Assembly (NCBI GenBank): GCA_944384825.1
Contig: CALWUT010000010.1
Span: forward strand, 1 to 64,000
DNA: 64,000 bases
Reading direction: 5' to 3'
Origin: an uncultured Clostridia bacterium
GTDB taxonomy: Bacteria > Bacillota > Clostridia > Oscillospirales > Acutalibacteraceae
The translations under genes and the position numbers were made by a program. Below the pieces are notes generated by a model that saw only the letters and a list, made by a program, of their open reading frames with translations, searched no databases and was not told the origin of the DNA. Positions 57,122 to 64,000 of this stretch are shown one piece after another (position 1 is the first letter of the stretch; every line of letters starts with the position of its first letter).

Positions 57122-58275
57122 TTGTTTTACCTCCATTTTTCAATACTTAACATAAATTTAAATCCCTATTATATAACCCTAGAATCTCAAATTTACACTT
57201 ATAAATTGAACTTGGAATTGCAAAAACATACTCTAAAAATTTAGTAAATTTATACATTATCTAACAGTCAATTTTAAATAGCTTAAAAAATCAAAATATA
57301 ATTAAGATAAGCTAGATAGTGTAATTTATTAAAATTTTTAAATTTCTTCACTTAATGAAATATAGTTTCAAATAAGTGTCAAGTCACTCAAGTAGTGGTC
57401 ATATACTTGTGTTTCTTTTTTTATCGGTTCAAATTCATCTTCCATACATGGTATAGCTGATTGCCGACTTATCATTCGTTTCAGATTTAATTATTTGATC
57501 ACAAACGCATTTGTGATAAACCATCATTTTCATCGATATTTAAAATAGTTTTTATAAATTAATTTCAATTATTAATTCTCTTCTGAAAAACTCATAATAT
57601 CTTAAAATTTTTTAAATTAAGAGTAAAACTTAATATTTGAATCAGCGTATGTATAAAAAGTTTTAAATAATCCATAAACTTTATTTAAATTATTTTTCAT
57701 TAAAGTGAATTTTACATTTAAATTAATTAAAAAAATTTATATCAATAATATAATTTTTAATATTACCAACTGTAATTAAACTTGACATAAAAAATAAAAA
57801 CTTTAATAAATAATTTTATTAATATAATAATATAACTATTTTCATCTTTAACGTTAATAATTATTAACAATTAATCTTTAAAAAACCTCTTTAACACAGA
57901 ATAAAGCTTACTTCATCACTTCAAATTTAAATATAATTATAAATATTGAATTTCATAAGATAAAAATTTAGTCAACTCAAATTTTTTTATATTCTATTCA
58001 ATAATCAATTTTAAAGATATTAATCTTTTTAAGTAAGTTAATACATAAAACAATGTTTAAATCTTTATTAATTTATATCTCAATTTCAATATCATCCAAT
58101 TTATAAATATAATGAAAAACCATAAAACTACTTTTTAAATCTCTATAAATAGAGTTTTTTCATTTAATTTTTAATTTAAAATATTTTGCTATAAAATATA
58201 AAATAAAACAAAGCTTTTACTTTAAAACATTTAATTTTAAGATATTATATGTAATAAAAATTCTTAGTTGTAATT
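57122..58275. other. 1.15-kb AT-rich gene-poor stretch with a possible gene remnant
   Basis: No sizeable gene is seen on either strand. The one coding-like item is a 35-codon minus-strand frame at 57368-57475 (PCMEDEFEPIKKETQVYDHY), possibly extended through a frameshift to about 57530 (MVYHKCVCDQIIKSETNDK). From 57540 to 58275 the DNA is extremely AT-rich, with no clear promoter, hairpin or RNA gene. It may be the remains of a lost gene. Confidence 0.5.
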
Positions 58276-58776
58276 TTATTTAACTGAATCTACATGTTCT
58301 TTCCATGATGTAAAAAATTTTGATTTTGCATTAGCTTTAGCTTTTTTAGCTTTCTTTTTTTCTTCAAAATCATCTAATAATTTTCTGATATTTTTTTCAT
58401 GTTTTAACAAACTTTCAATCCTTTTATCAGATATTGATAAAATTTCTCTTTTTTCATTTATCTTACCACGAGTAAATTTAAGTAAAGAATTTAGCTTCTC
58501 AACAAATTTTCTTTTTTTACTCAGTCTCAATTTTAAAGTAACTTTTTCAACTTCTCTATTATAATGCATTAATTCTTCTTGATTTAAAAATTTCATAAAA
58601 CTCTCATTAAATACATAAAATTCTTTTAAAGCTTCATATAACAAATCAGATAAAGGATCTTTTTCCTCTGAAATAGCCAGGTCAAGTGAAAAATTAATGT
58701 CTGAAGATAAAACATTAGTAGCTTGAAATATGAAAAGTGATAAAATTAAAATACCAGTTCTCTTAAAAAAATTCAT
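58276..58776 (-). CDS. Secreted basic helical protein
   Basis: The product has 166 aa with AGGAGG before ATG. Signal peptide (TGILILSLFIFQATNVLSS), then a helical, strongly basic body with a coiled coil (about 80-145) ending in Lys/Ala repeats (KKKAKKAKANAKSK). It stands alone beside the gene-poor stretch. I do not recognise it. Confidence 0.65.
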   Translation of the reverse strand: MNFFKRTGILILSLFIFQATNVLSSDINFSLDLAISEEKDPLSDLLYEALKEFYVFNESFMKFLNQEELMHYNREVEKVTLKLRLSKKRKFVEKLNSLLKFTRGKINEKREILSISDKRIESLLKHEKNIRKLLDDFEEKKKAKKAKANAKSKFFTSWKEHVDSVK

Positions 58777-59008
58777 TCTTATTCCTCCTATCTTAATAAT
58801 TTAATTCCTTCTAATTATACGTATTTTAAAAAAATATGCAATATAAATTCAATAACTTTTCCAAATTATTTCTTAGAAATTGTCATATCATATACTGCAT
58901 TTTCAATTACATTTTAAAAATTTCAATGTTAATCATGCATTTTTAATGTAATTAACGCACCACTTATATTTTTATTAAAAAATTATATTAATAAAATTCA
59001 TAATTCAT

Positions 59009-59410
59009 TTAAATTAGAAGATAAAGAAGTACAAGTAAAATAGGAAGATTTTCTTCGTTATCCATTAGCAAAAAAATAAGAACTAATATTAAAGTTTTAT
59101 CTGTGTCTTTAAGTATATCTTTTAAAATATTAGTTATGCCATCAAACGGAGTTTTATTGTTTTTGTTTCTCTTAAAAGCCGACTGAGTATGTGTAGATTT
59201 AAATTCCGTATTTTCACTGCTCTTTACATTATGACCTTCTAAAGAATTATTAGTCATTTTATTGCCGGACATTTTTTCCTCTGAACCATTAACAAATTCC
59301 GAACGAGAAGAATTTAAATCTATCTGAGATCTCGCTTGAGTAGCTTTTGCATGTTTTATGGCAGCTTCTCGCATTCTTTTAATTTCCTCAATAGAATTTC
59401 GATTATTCAT
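59009..59410 (-). CDS. Hypothetical protein with C-terminal hydrophobic hairpin (third gene of a trio)
   Basis: The product has 133 aa. Polar Ser/Asn-rich N-terminus, then TNILKDILKDTDKTLILVLIFLLMDNEENLPILLVLLYLLI, here split as two short membrane-like helices around DNEEN. It follows the 59422 gene by 11 nt and ends the operon. A similar trio seems common in Clostridia, but I know no function. Confidence 0.7.
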   Translation of the reverse strand: MNNRNSIEEIKRMREAAIKHAKATQARSQIDLNSSRSEFVNGSEEKMSGNKMTNNSLEGHNVKSSENTEFKSTHTQSAFKRNKNNKTPFDGITNILKDILKDTDKTLILVLIFLLMDNEENLPILLVLLYLLI

Positions 59411-59421
59411 AATTTATCCCC

Positions 59422-59796
59422 TCATAAAATTCCCTGATTCTTTAAAAGAGGCAATATTTTAACAAGCTGTAAAATTTGTGAGGAACTATCAAGTTTTTTA
59501 CGTCGTGGTTCTGAAAGTAAAGGTCTAAGCGCATTTAAAAAATTAGTATATTTATCTTCTTTCTTCATTGACGACAAAATTGGCATTACTTTAAGCATCA
59601 TTTGCATTAGTTCAAAAGGAAAAGGTGATTCTTCATTTAGAGTAGAATCTTCCGAACTCTTTTTCTCTTCTGAACGATCAGATTCATCAGAATTTTCTGA
59701 TTCTGAAGAACCTAACAGTCCGGAAAGTCCTTTTATAGTGTTCATCATTTCCGGATCGCTAAGAATATCAGCGATTTTTTCTGTCAGGTTCTCCAT
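59422..59796 (-). CDS. Hypothetical protein (second gene of a trio)
   Basis: The product has 124 aa with AGGAGG-type site before ATG. It begins MENLTEKIADILSDPEMMNT and has an acidic Ser-rich middle, then helices containing LMQMMLKVMPILSS and LNALRPLLSEPRRKKLD. No signal peptide. It lies 4 nt after the 59801 gene, so the two are probably translated together. Function unknown; a sporulation link is possible from the type of organism but not shown. Confidence 0.7.
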   Translation of the reverse strand: MENLTEKIADILSDPEMMNTIKGLSGLLGSSESENSDESDRSEEKKSSEDSTLNEESPFPFELMQMMLKVMPILSSMKKEDKYTNFLNALRPLLSEPRRKKLDSSSQILQLVKILPLLKNQGIL

Positions 59797-59800
59797 TAAA

Positions 59801-60073
59801 TTATTTACCTCCTAAGAATTTTTTTAGTAACTGTTGAGCTTTAGGTGTTGAAAGAAACTTAAGAGCAGCGTCTTTGTTTGACAACAATTTTTTTACCTTT
59901 TTAGAATCATCCTTTCCTAAATTATTTAGCAATTCCGAAACGTTACCAGTACTTGCAGCTTTTTTAATTTTTTCTATGTCGATGCCTGTTTTTTCGGAAG
60001 CTTTTTTTAAAGTTTCTTCATCAATATTGTTAACATTAAAATTAGCGTTTTGGTTTTCTCTAATAGTAACCAC
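59801..60073 (-). CDS. Hypothetical helical protein (first gene of a trio)
   Basis: About 90 aa with GTG start at 60073; a GGGGTGG site overlaps this start, so the true start may be a few codons later. It has a repeated helical plan (EETLKKASEKTGIDIEKIKK, DAALKFLSTPKAQQLLKKFL). No signal peptide. It leads the three-gene minus-strand operon and is divergent from the large GG-leader gene at 60349. Confidence 0.68.
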   Translation of the reverse strand: MVTIRENQNANFNVNNIDEETLKKASEKTGIDIEKIKKAASTGNVSELLNNLGKDDSKKVKKLLSNKDAALKFLSTPKAQQLLKKFLGGK

Positions 60074-60249
60074 CCCATATAATGTATAATACTTTATATT
60101 CCAGCCTGATTAATCTTGGCTCACAAATTTATATGTAAAATAAAGTACTTATATGAGCTTTATAAAACATTTCTTCTTTAATAAATTTAATATTTATCTT
60201 ATTTTTGTGCAACTTAAAAATAAATAATATATTTTTTATAAAAAAATAG

Positions 60250-60276
60250 TTGACATATTCAAAATTATATGATAAT
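60250..60276 (+). promoter_or_regulatory. Promoter of the large GG-leader gene
   Basis: TTGACA at 60250-60255 with GATAAT at 60271-60276 (15-bp spacer) or TAATGT at 60274-60279 (18 bp). Confidence 0.5.
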
Positions 60277-60348
60277 GTAATATCCAAGAACTAAAGTATT
60301 CTTATGGTTGATAAAAGTTTAAACTCTATACAGAAAGGAGTCTCGATT

Positions 60349-62775
60349 ATGCTGAATTTTTTCTATGAAGAATTAAAAGAATTAATCCGAATTATATTAA
60401 CTGATGAAAATACAAAAAAAGAATTAGAATCGATAGATAATTTAAATCAAATTTATAACATATTTAAAAATAACGGATTTAGCGGAAATTATAATGATTT
60501 CAAAAAATCAATATCAAAAATTTTTAAAATTTCAGAAGAGGAACTTGAAAAAATTTCCGGAGGAATAATAACTAATCCAAGCTTAAAAAAATTAATTGCA
60601 ACCACTATGTCTTCATTTGCTTTAACTGGGACGTCAATGACGAATCTAAACGCTATAGAAAATAGTGCGGATACTTCGTCCTACAGCGGCGAGAATTTTT
60701 TTAGCTCAAATGACTCTTTAAAATTTAAGGAAGATTTTGACATTAATAACACTCAAAAAAAGAACAAAGATGATACTTTAGGTAAAAAAATCAGACTAAA
60801 CTTTTCACCTACGAAAACAACAAGTACTGAAGTTAAATTTGAAAGTGAAATTTATAAACAATTATATAACTGTATTAGCAGCAAACTTAATGAAAATGAA
60901 ATTAATAATTTAGAAAGTGTACTTCCTGATAATGACCTTATAAACGTCAATTATGATCAATGGAAGCGTGAAATGTGTAAAGGTCTTAAAGTCAAGTATG
61001 AAAGCTTAAACTCTTTGGTTTCAGAAGTCATAAATTCAAAAGGAAACAAAGATATACAAAATATAATAATGATTTCATTATGTAGGGACAGTAATATATA
61101 TGACATCCAAAAAAGATTTATATTCTCTGTAATTTTAAATGAACTAAATAAAAATAATTCAGACTTTTACCAAGCTTACTTTGAAATGGGTGAAAAAGTA
61201 AATAAAGAAATTCTTGTAAGTGCTCTTACCGATCAGGCGAAAAGTCAAGCGGCAAAAAGCATAATGCACGTAATGCTTATGGCTCAAATTGGAGAATTAG
61301 AAATTAATAGAAAACCAAATATGATGCCGGCTAAAGAATATATATCATCTATCTTCAAATATGGTGAATCTATTTTAATTCGCCATCCTTTATCAATTAG
61401 TCAAAATAATGCTCAAGATTTAAGAAAAGCTTTGTATCCCGGACGAGGTACGGACAATACTTGGGCAAAACGAATTTCGTCACATGGAGCTAAAATAACC
61501 CAAGAAAAAGTAATAGAAGAGAAATATGCCGGATTAAATGCTATAACCAACGCTCCATATGCATTTATAACTGCTAATAATCAAGGAATAGGAATAAATA
61601 TATCAAGAAAAGATTCAAAGCTAAACACCGCCGGTCATCTTTTAGTTTATAATACTGAAAATGAAATAGGCGAAGCAAGTTTAGTTAAATTGGAGTCATC
61701 CGGACCAGGCGAGACAAGTGTATTCGGTCATGGTCACGGAGCTAATGTAAAATCAAATAAAATAAGTGCTGCGTGTCAAATAAAAGCATTAAGCGAGCAT
61801 ATTCCAAGAAATGCCGTACACATAGATATGAGGGGCGTAAGTTCAGAAAAATTAATAGAATTAATAGAGAATTTCGATGACTGGATAGATAAAAATGCGA
61901 CAGATGAAGCAAGCATGAAAGAAATGCTTAATAAATTATCAGGTCGTAAACTGTCTTTAGACAAGCTTGAAAACTTCATAAGTCAATACGCACCAAATTC
62001 ATCTTGGAATGACGGAGATTACAGATTTTGTGCAAAAGGAAAACATATAACTTCTAAAGAGTTAATAGATATTTCTGCACCTGAGGAAATGAAAAACTTC
62101 GGAATCAGAATATTCGATGACTCAAATGGAAATTACATGTATTATATAGAAGACGAAGCTGAGCTAAGAGAAATTTTCGATTCAAATGAAGCAGCAAAAA
62201 TTATCTCTTCGCAATTTCAATGGATGAAATTAACTGATAATTCAGGTTATTTAAAATCAAGAGAAGGAATGATAAATCCATACTTAGCGAAACAAATTAA
62301 AGAAAATAAAATCAAAACTTTAAATTATGAAACTTTCCTCAGCAAAGCAATTAATGAACAATGGGTTAAAGATAAAATGCTAAAAGCTCGCCACGAACAT
62401 GCAAAACTCATAAAAATTCCCGGAATACAATTTTATCGCTCTAAAAAATCTTCATGGAACATTTCTTATACTGTATACGGCTATATTATTACCGACCTGC
62501 AAGAATTTAAAAATTATGCAAAACAAAATATGCAAATGAATGAAAGAGAAATACAATCAGTAATTGAAAATCAAAATTTGTGGATGTGGACTACTGGGTA
62601 CTCAGGACCTAATATTAATAACTTACCCACTAAATTTAAAAATGCTTTAAATGTCTTAAAAGATGCTCACACTTTCTATTCAAAAAAATCTGGTTATAAG
62701 GATGATGAATTAGTCATTGAAATTCATCCAGGAAATGTAATAAACAATAAAATAATAAGAAATACTAGAGATTAA
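60349..62775 (+). CDS. Large protein (about 808 aa) with a Nif11-like GG leader
   Basis: ATG 60349 follows AGAAAGGAG; the 15 codons before it are not part of the gene. Residues 1-72 are a textbook Nif11-like leader (ILTDENTKKELESIDNLNQI ... ISEEELEKISGG, GG at 71-72). After GG comes a hydrophobic-leaning stretch (KKLIATTMSSFALTGTSM), a polar linker, and from about residue 165 a long globular part with no motif I recognise. Notable spots are GESILIRHPLSIS, SSGPGETSVFGHGHGANVK and AVHIDMRGVSS. Leaders of this kind normally sit on peptides of 20-100 residues, not about 735. I infer an exported toxin or effector, but this is unproven. It heads a run with two more GG-leader genes. Confidence 0.75.
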   Translation: MLNFFYEELKELIRIILTDENTKKELESIDNLNQIYNIFKNNGFSGNYNDFKKSISKIFKISEEELEKISGGIITNPSLKKLIATTMSSFALTGTSMTNLNAIENSADTSSYSGENFFSSNDSLKFKEDFDINNTQKKNKDDTLGKKIRLNFSPTKTTSTEVKFESEIYKQLYNCISSKLNENEINNLESVLPDNDLINVNYDQWKREMCKGLKVKYESLNSLVSEVINSKGNKDIQNIIMISLCRDSNIYDIQKRFIFSVILNELNKNNSDFYQAYFEMGEKVNKEILVSALTDQAKSQAAKSIMHVMLMAQIGELEINRKPNMMPAKEYISSIFKYGESILIRHPLSISQNNAQDLRKALYPGRGTDNTWAKRISSHGAKITQEKVIEEKYAGLNAITNAPYAFITANNQGIGINISRKDSKLNTAGHLLVYNTENEIGEASLVKLESSGPGETSVFGHGHGANVKSNKISAACQIKALSEHIPRNAVHIDMRGVSSEKLIELIENFDDWIDKNATDEASMKEMLNKLSGRKLSLDKLENFISQYAPNSSWNDGDYRFCAKGKHITSKELIDISAPEEMKNFGIRIFDDSNGNYMYYIEDEAELREIFDSNEAAKIISSQFQWMKLTDNSGYLKSREGMINPYLAKQIKENKIKTLNYETFLSKAINEQWVKDKMLKARHEHAKLIKIPGIQFYRSKKSSWNISYTVYGYIITDLQEFKNYAKQNMQMNEREIQSVIENQNLWMWTTGYSGPNINNLPTKFKNALNVLKDAHTFYSKKSGYKDDELVIEIHPGNVINNKIIRNTRD

Positions 62776-62854
62776 AATTCATTTAATTTTGCTTAAAGTT
62801 AATTTAATTATAAAAAATTCAACATATTTTAATAAGTAAAATCTAAAAAACCAC

Positions 62855-62883
62855 TTGACAATATCTCTACCATAATGTAAAAT
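62855..62883 (+). promoter_or_regulatory. Promoter of the 62969 GG-leader gene
   Basis: TTGACA at 62855-62860, 17-bp spacer, TAAAAT at 62878-62883. Confidence 0.65.
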
Positions 62884-62968
62884 TTATAGTAGGGACAAAC
62901 TTTAAGAAAGGCGGTGTAGGGAATTAAGAAACTCTATGCTAAACCGTTAGGAGTTTTGCTCCCGTGTT

Positions 62969-63325
62969 ATGGATAATCAAAAATTAAAAGAAATTTTTTC
63001 AGACAAAGAATTTATTAAAACACTTCTAAACCTCGAAACAGGAGAAGAAGTTAAAAAAGTTCTCTCTCAACATGGTATTCCTATAAATGATGAAACTTTA
63101 AAAATACTTGCTGTAGCTTTAGTAAATGCTCTTGAAAATCAAGGTAATACTAAAATAATAGAGGATTCAGTTTTAAGCTCAGTAAGCGGAGGGAAAACTG
63201 AAATTATTAAATCCGAGGAATATGCTCAATATAAGGGTATAATTTCTGAATCAATAGATTCAAGTTTAACTTATAAAATTCCTCAAAACAGTTGGATTTT
63301 AAAGGAAACTGATAAATTACAATAA
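62969..63325 (+). CDS. Nif11-like GG-leader protein
   Basis: The product has 118 aa. The leader, residues 1-75, is Nif11-like (LETGEEVKKVLSQHGIPIND ... DSVLSSVSGG, GG at 74-75), with a polar 43-aa cargo, KTEIIKSEEYAQYKGIISES and on. The ribosome site GGAG (62950-62953) can pair with CTCC (62959-62962), partly hiding it. A four-codon frame (ATG-CTA-AAC-CGT-TAG, 62936-62950) ends on the site, so translation may be coupled or gated. No modification enzyme is nearby. Confidence 0.75.
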   Translation: MDNQKLKEIFSDKEFIKTLLNLETGEEVKKVLSQHGIPINDETLKILAVALVNALENQGNTKIIEDSVLSSVSGGKTEIIKSEEYAQYKGIISESIDSSLTYKIPQNSWILKETDKLQ

Positions 63326-63398
63326 CATGTGTATATCCTTTCAGTATATTATTTTACTGAAATGAATATAAATATAATTTTATTTGGAGGTATTCAAA

Positions 63399-63704
63399 AT
63401 GGAAAATTGTGAAAACAAAGCTTGTGTAAAAGCAGAAGATGTAAAAAAGGTATTAAAAGCAGAAGGTATTGAAACAGAAGCTTTAGAAGCATTATCCGGC
63501 AAAGAATTAACAGACGAAGATTTAAAAAAATTAGTTGGCGGCCTTGGTCTGACCGAGCTGAAACATTATGCTGTTACAGGAATAAAATATACTGCTCTTG
63601 CTGCTGCTGGACTTCTCGCAGTTGATAATATCCAGGCAGCCGTTCGCGAAACAGATACGTTCGCAAAGCAAGGCGCTGACAAAATCAGGGATTTTTTTAA
63701 ATAA
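63399..63704 (+). CDS. GG-leader protein with a hydrophobic helix in the cargo
   Basis: The product has 101 aa from ATG 63399 (TTGGAGGT upstream; the start at 63384 is too close). The leader ends LTDEDLKKLVGG with GG at 47-48. The cargo LGLTELKHYAVTGIKYTALA runs into AAAGLLAVDNIQAA, a membrane-active-looking helix, then a charged end. GC content is higher than in neighbouring genes, which may point to transfer. It is followed by the possible RNA element. Confidence 0.72.
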   Translation: MENCENKACVKAEDVKKVLKAEGIETEALEALSGKELTDEDLKKLVGGLGLTELKHYAVTGIKYTALAAAGLLAVDNIQAAVRETDTFAKQGADKIRDFFK

Positions 63705-63880
63705 GACAACTAACCATAAGTCACCACATAGTCTAGGCATTTAACTATGTAAGGATGCTCTACAGCCCTGCGATATATGCGGATAATTTATTTACTTGCC
63801 GTTTATGTGTGAGCTAAAAATCTAAATAAGTTTCTAGTGCATCCAAGCCGTAACCGTGGTATTGTCGGGTTGTATACTAA
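63705..63880 (+). ncRNA. Possible structured non-coding RNA (strand uncertain)
   Basis: About 175 nt without an open frame, clearly richer in G+C than other spacers here, with local stems such as CATAG (63726) / CTATG (63745), CTGCG / CGG near 63770 and a long mixed segment (GCCGTAACCGTGGTATTG). An intrinsic terminator follows at 63881. In an AT-rich genome this is the usual look of a structured RNA. I could not match it to tmRNA, RNase P, SRP RNA, 5S or a riboswitch I know. Confidence 0.4.
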
Positions 63881-63913
63881 AAAACCTATCCAGTTATTAC
63901 CTGGGTAGGTTTT
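63881..63913. terminator. Bidirectional intrinsic terminator
   Basis: AAAACCTATCCAG (63881-63893) pairs with CTGGGTAGGTTTT (63901-63913), one G-U pair, with T runs on both sides. Confidence 0.85.
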
Positions 63914-63928
63914 GGTTGTTTCATATAT

Positions 63929-64000
63929 TTACTTGATTAAATTTTCTTCAAGAATCAAGAGCTGATTTTTAAGTTCAGGAGGCAATTTATTTTCAAATAT
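63929..64000 (-). CDS. 3' end of a gene cut by the window edge
   Basis: The minus strand reads IFENKLPPELKNQLLILEEN-LIK and stops at TAA (63929-63931). The frame is open to base 64000 and looks coding. Too short to identify. The terminator at 63881 follows it. Confidence 0.55.
   Translation of the reverse strand: MFENKLPPELKNQLLILEENLIK

Noticed and set aside
55765..63704. Prophage or insertion sequence
   Set aside because: No integrase, transposase, terminal repeats, or phage structural genes were seen anywhere in the window.
63531..63740. Minus-strand 69-codon frame over the last GG-leader gene
   Set aside because: It is antisense to a gene with a good ribosome site and leader motif; no ribosome site of its own.
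63705..63880. tmRNA, RNase P RNA or SRP RNA
   Set aside because: None of the conserved cores (tag reading frame, P4 sequences, GGAAG apical motif) could be found.

Overview
The window comes from a low-GC Gram-positive bacterium of the endospore-forming Clostridia, most like an Oscillospirales/Ruminococcaceae relative. The evidence is a set of sporulation genes (sigG, spoIIID, spoVAD, spoVD/spoVE-type wall genes, a DacF-like carboxypeptidase), the mreBCD-mrdA rod-shape cluster, strong AGGAGG ribosome binding sites, and AT-rich spacers. Several conserved clusters have lost members: no minCDE/rodA between mrdA and mgsA, no mur ligases in the spoVD-mraY-spoVE-murG cluster, spoVAD without spoVAC/E, and a PheT without its N-terminal OB domain. 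Decaying genes are also present. Together these suggest a shrinking, perhaps host-associated genome (inference).

Layout. 1-744 is the end of a heptad-repeat coiled-coil gene with an internal stop and a possible late frameshift. 0.9-8.4 kb holds a glycosyltransferase fused to an NTP-pyrophosphatase, fmt, a VanY-like peptidase, prfA, a Sua5-type tRNA modification gene, a lytic transglycosylase and an M18 aminopeptidase. 8.6-14.5 kb holds a secreted protein, an anti-sigma/STAS pair with a secreted coiled-coil protein, alr, dusB and hisS. 14.5-20.2 kb is mgsA, mrdA, mreD, mreC, mreB and dut. 20.7-21.2 kb carries two stand-alone 5S rRNA genes, each with its own promoter. 21.3-24.8 kb has a GG-leader gene, sigG, a D-Ala-D-Ala carboxypeptidase and a pseudouridine synthase. 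24.7-31.7 kb has two duplicated secreted zinc-ribbon genes, a pheT fragment between them, then pheT, pheS and metK.

31.9-37.7 kb is the str operon (rpsL-rpsG-fusA-tuf), with two tiny zinc-ribbon genes between fusA and tuf and two more converging on tuf. 38.6-44.3 kb is the peptidoglycan cluster. 44.3-47.5 kb has an Fe-S scaffold, its GGGtGRT partner and spoVAD. 47.8-49.0 kb is a decaying Gln/Ser-rich gene behind two small genes. 49.1-55.7 kb has a YugP-like protease, an Hsp20, a coiled-coil protein, a heterodimeric ABC exporter and spoIIID. 55.7-60.1 kb carries unrecognised secreted proteins, a 1.15-kb gene-poor AT-rich stretch and a three-gene operon of unknown function. 60.3-63.7 kb is a run of three GG-leader genes, one encoding about 808 aa, followed by a GC-elevated segment that may be a structured RNA.

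The most unusual theme is the number of proteins that open with a Nif11-like or bacteriocin-type leader ending in Gly-Gly (VSGG, ISGG, CSGG, ASGG, VGG). At least eight are found, in five places, attached to very different cargo: zinc-ribbon mini-proteins, membrane-active-looking peptides, and a large globular protein. No leader-cleaving C39 transporter is visible here, so if these proteins are exported the exporter lies elsewhere. This looks like a dispersed, genome-wide GG-leader export repertoire rather than a classic bacteriocin cluster.
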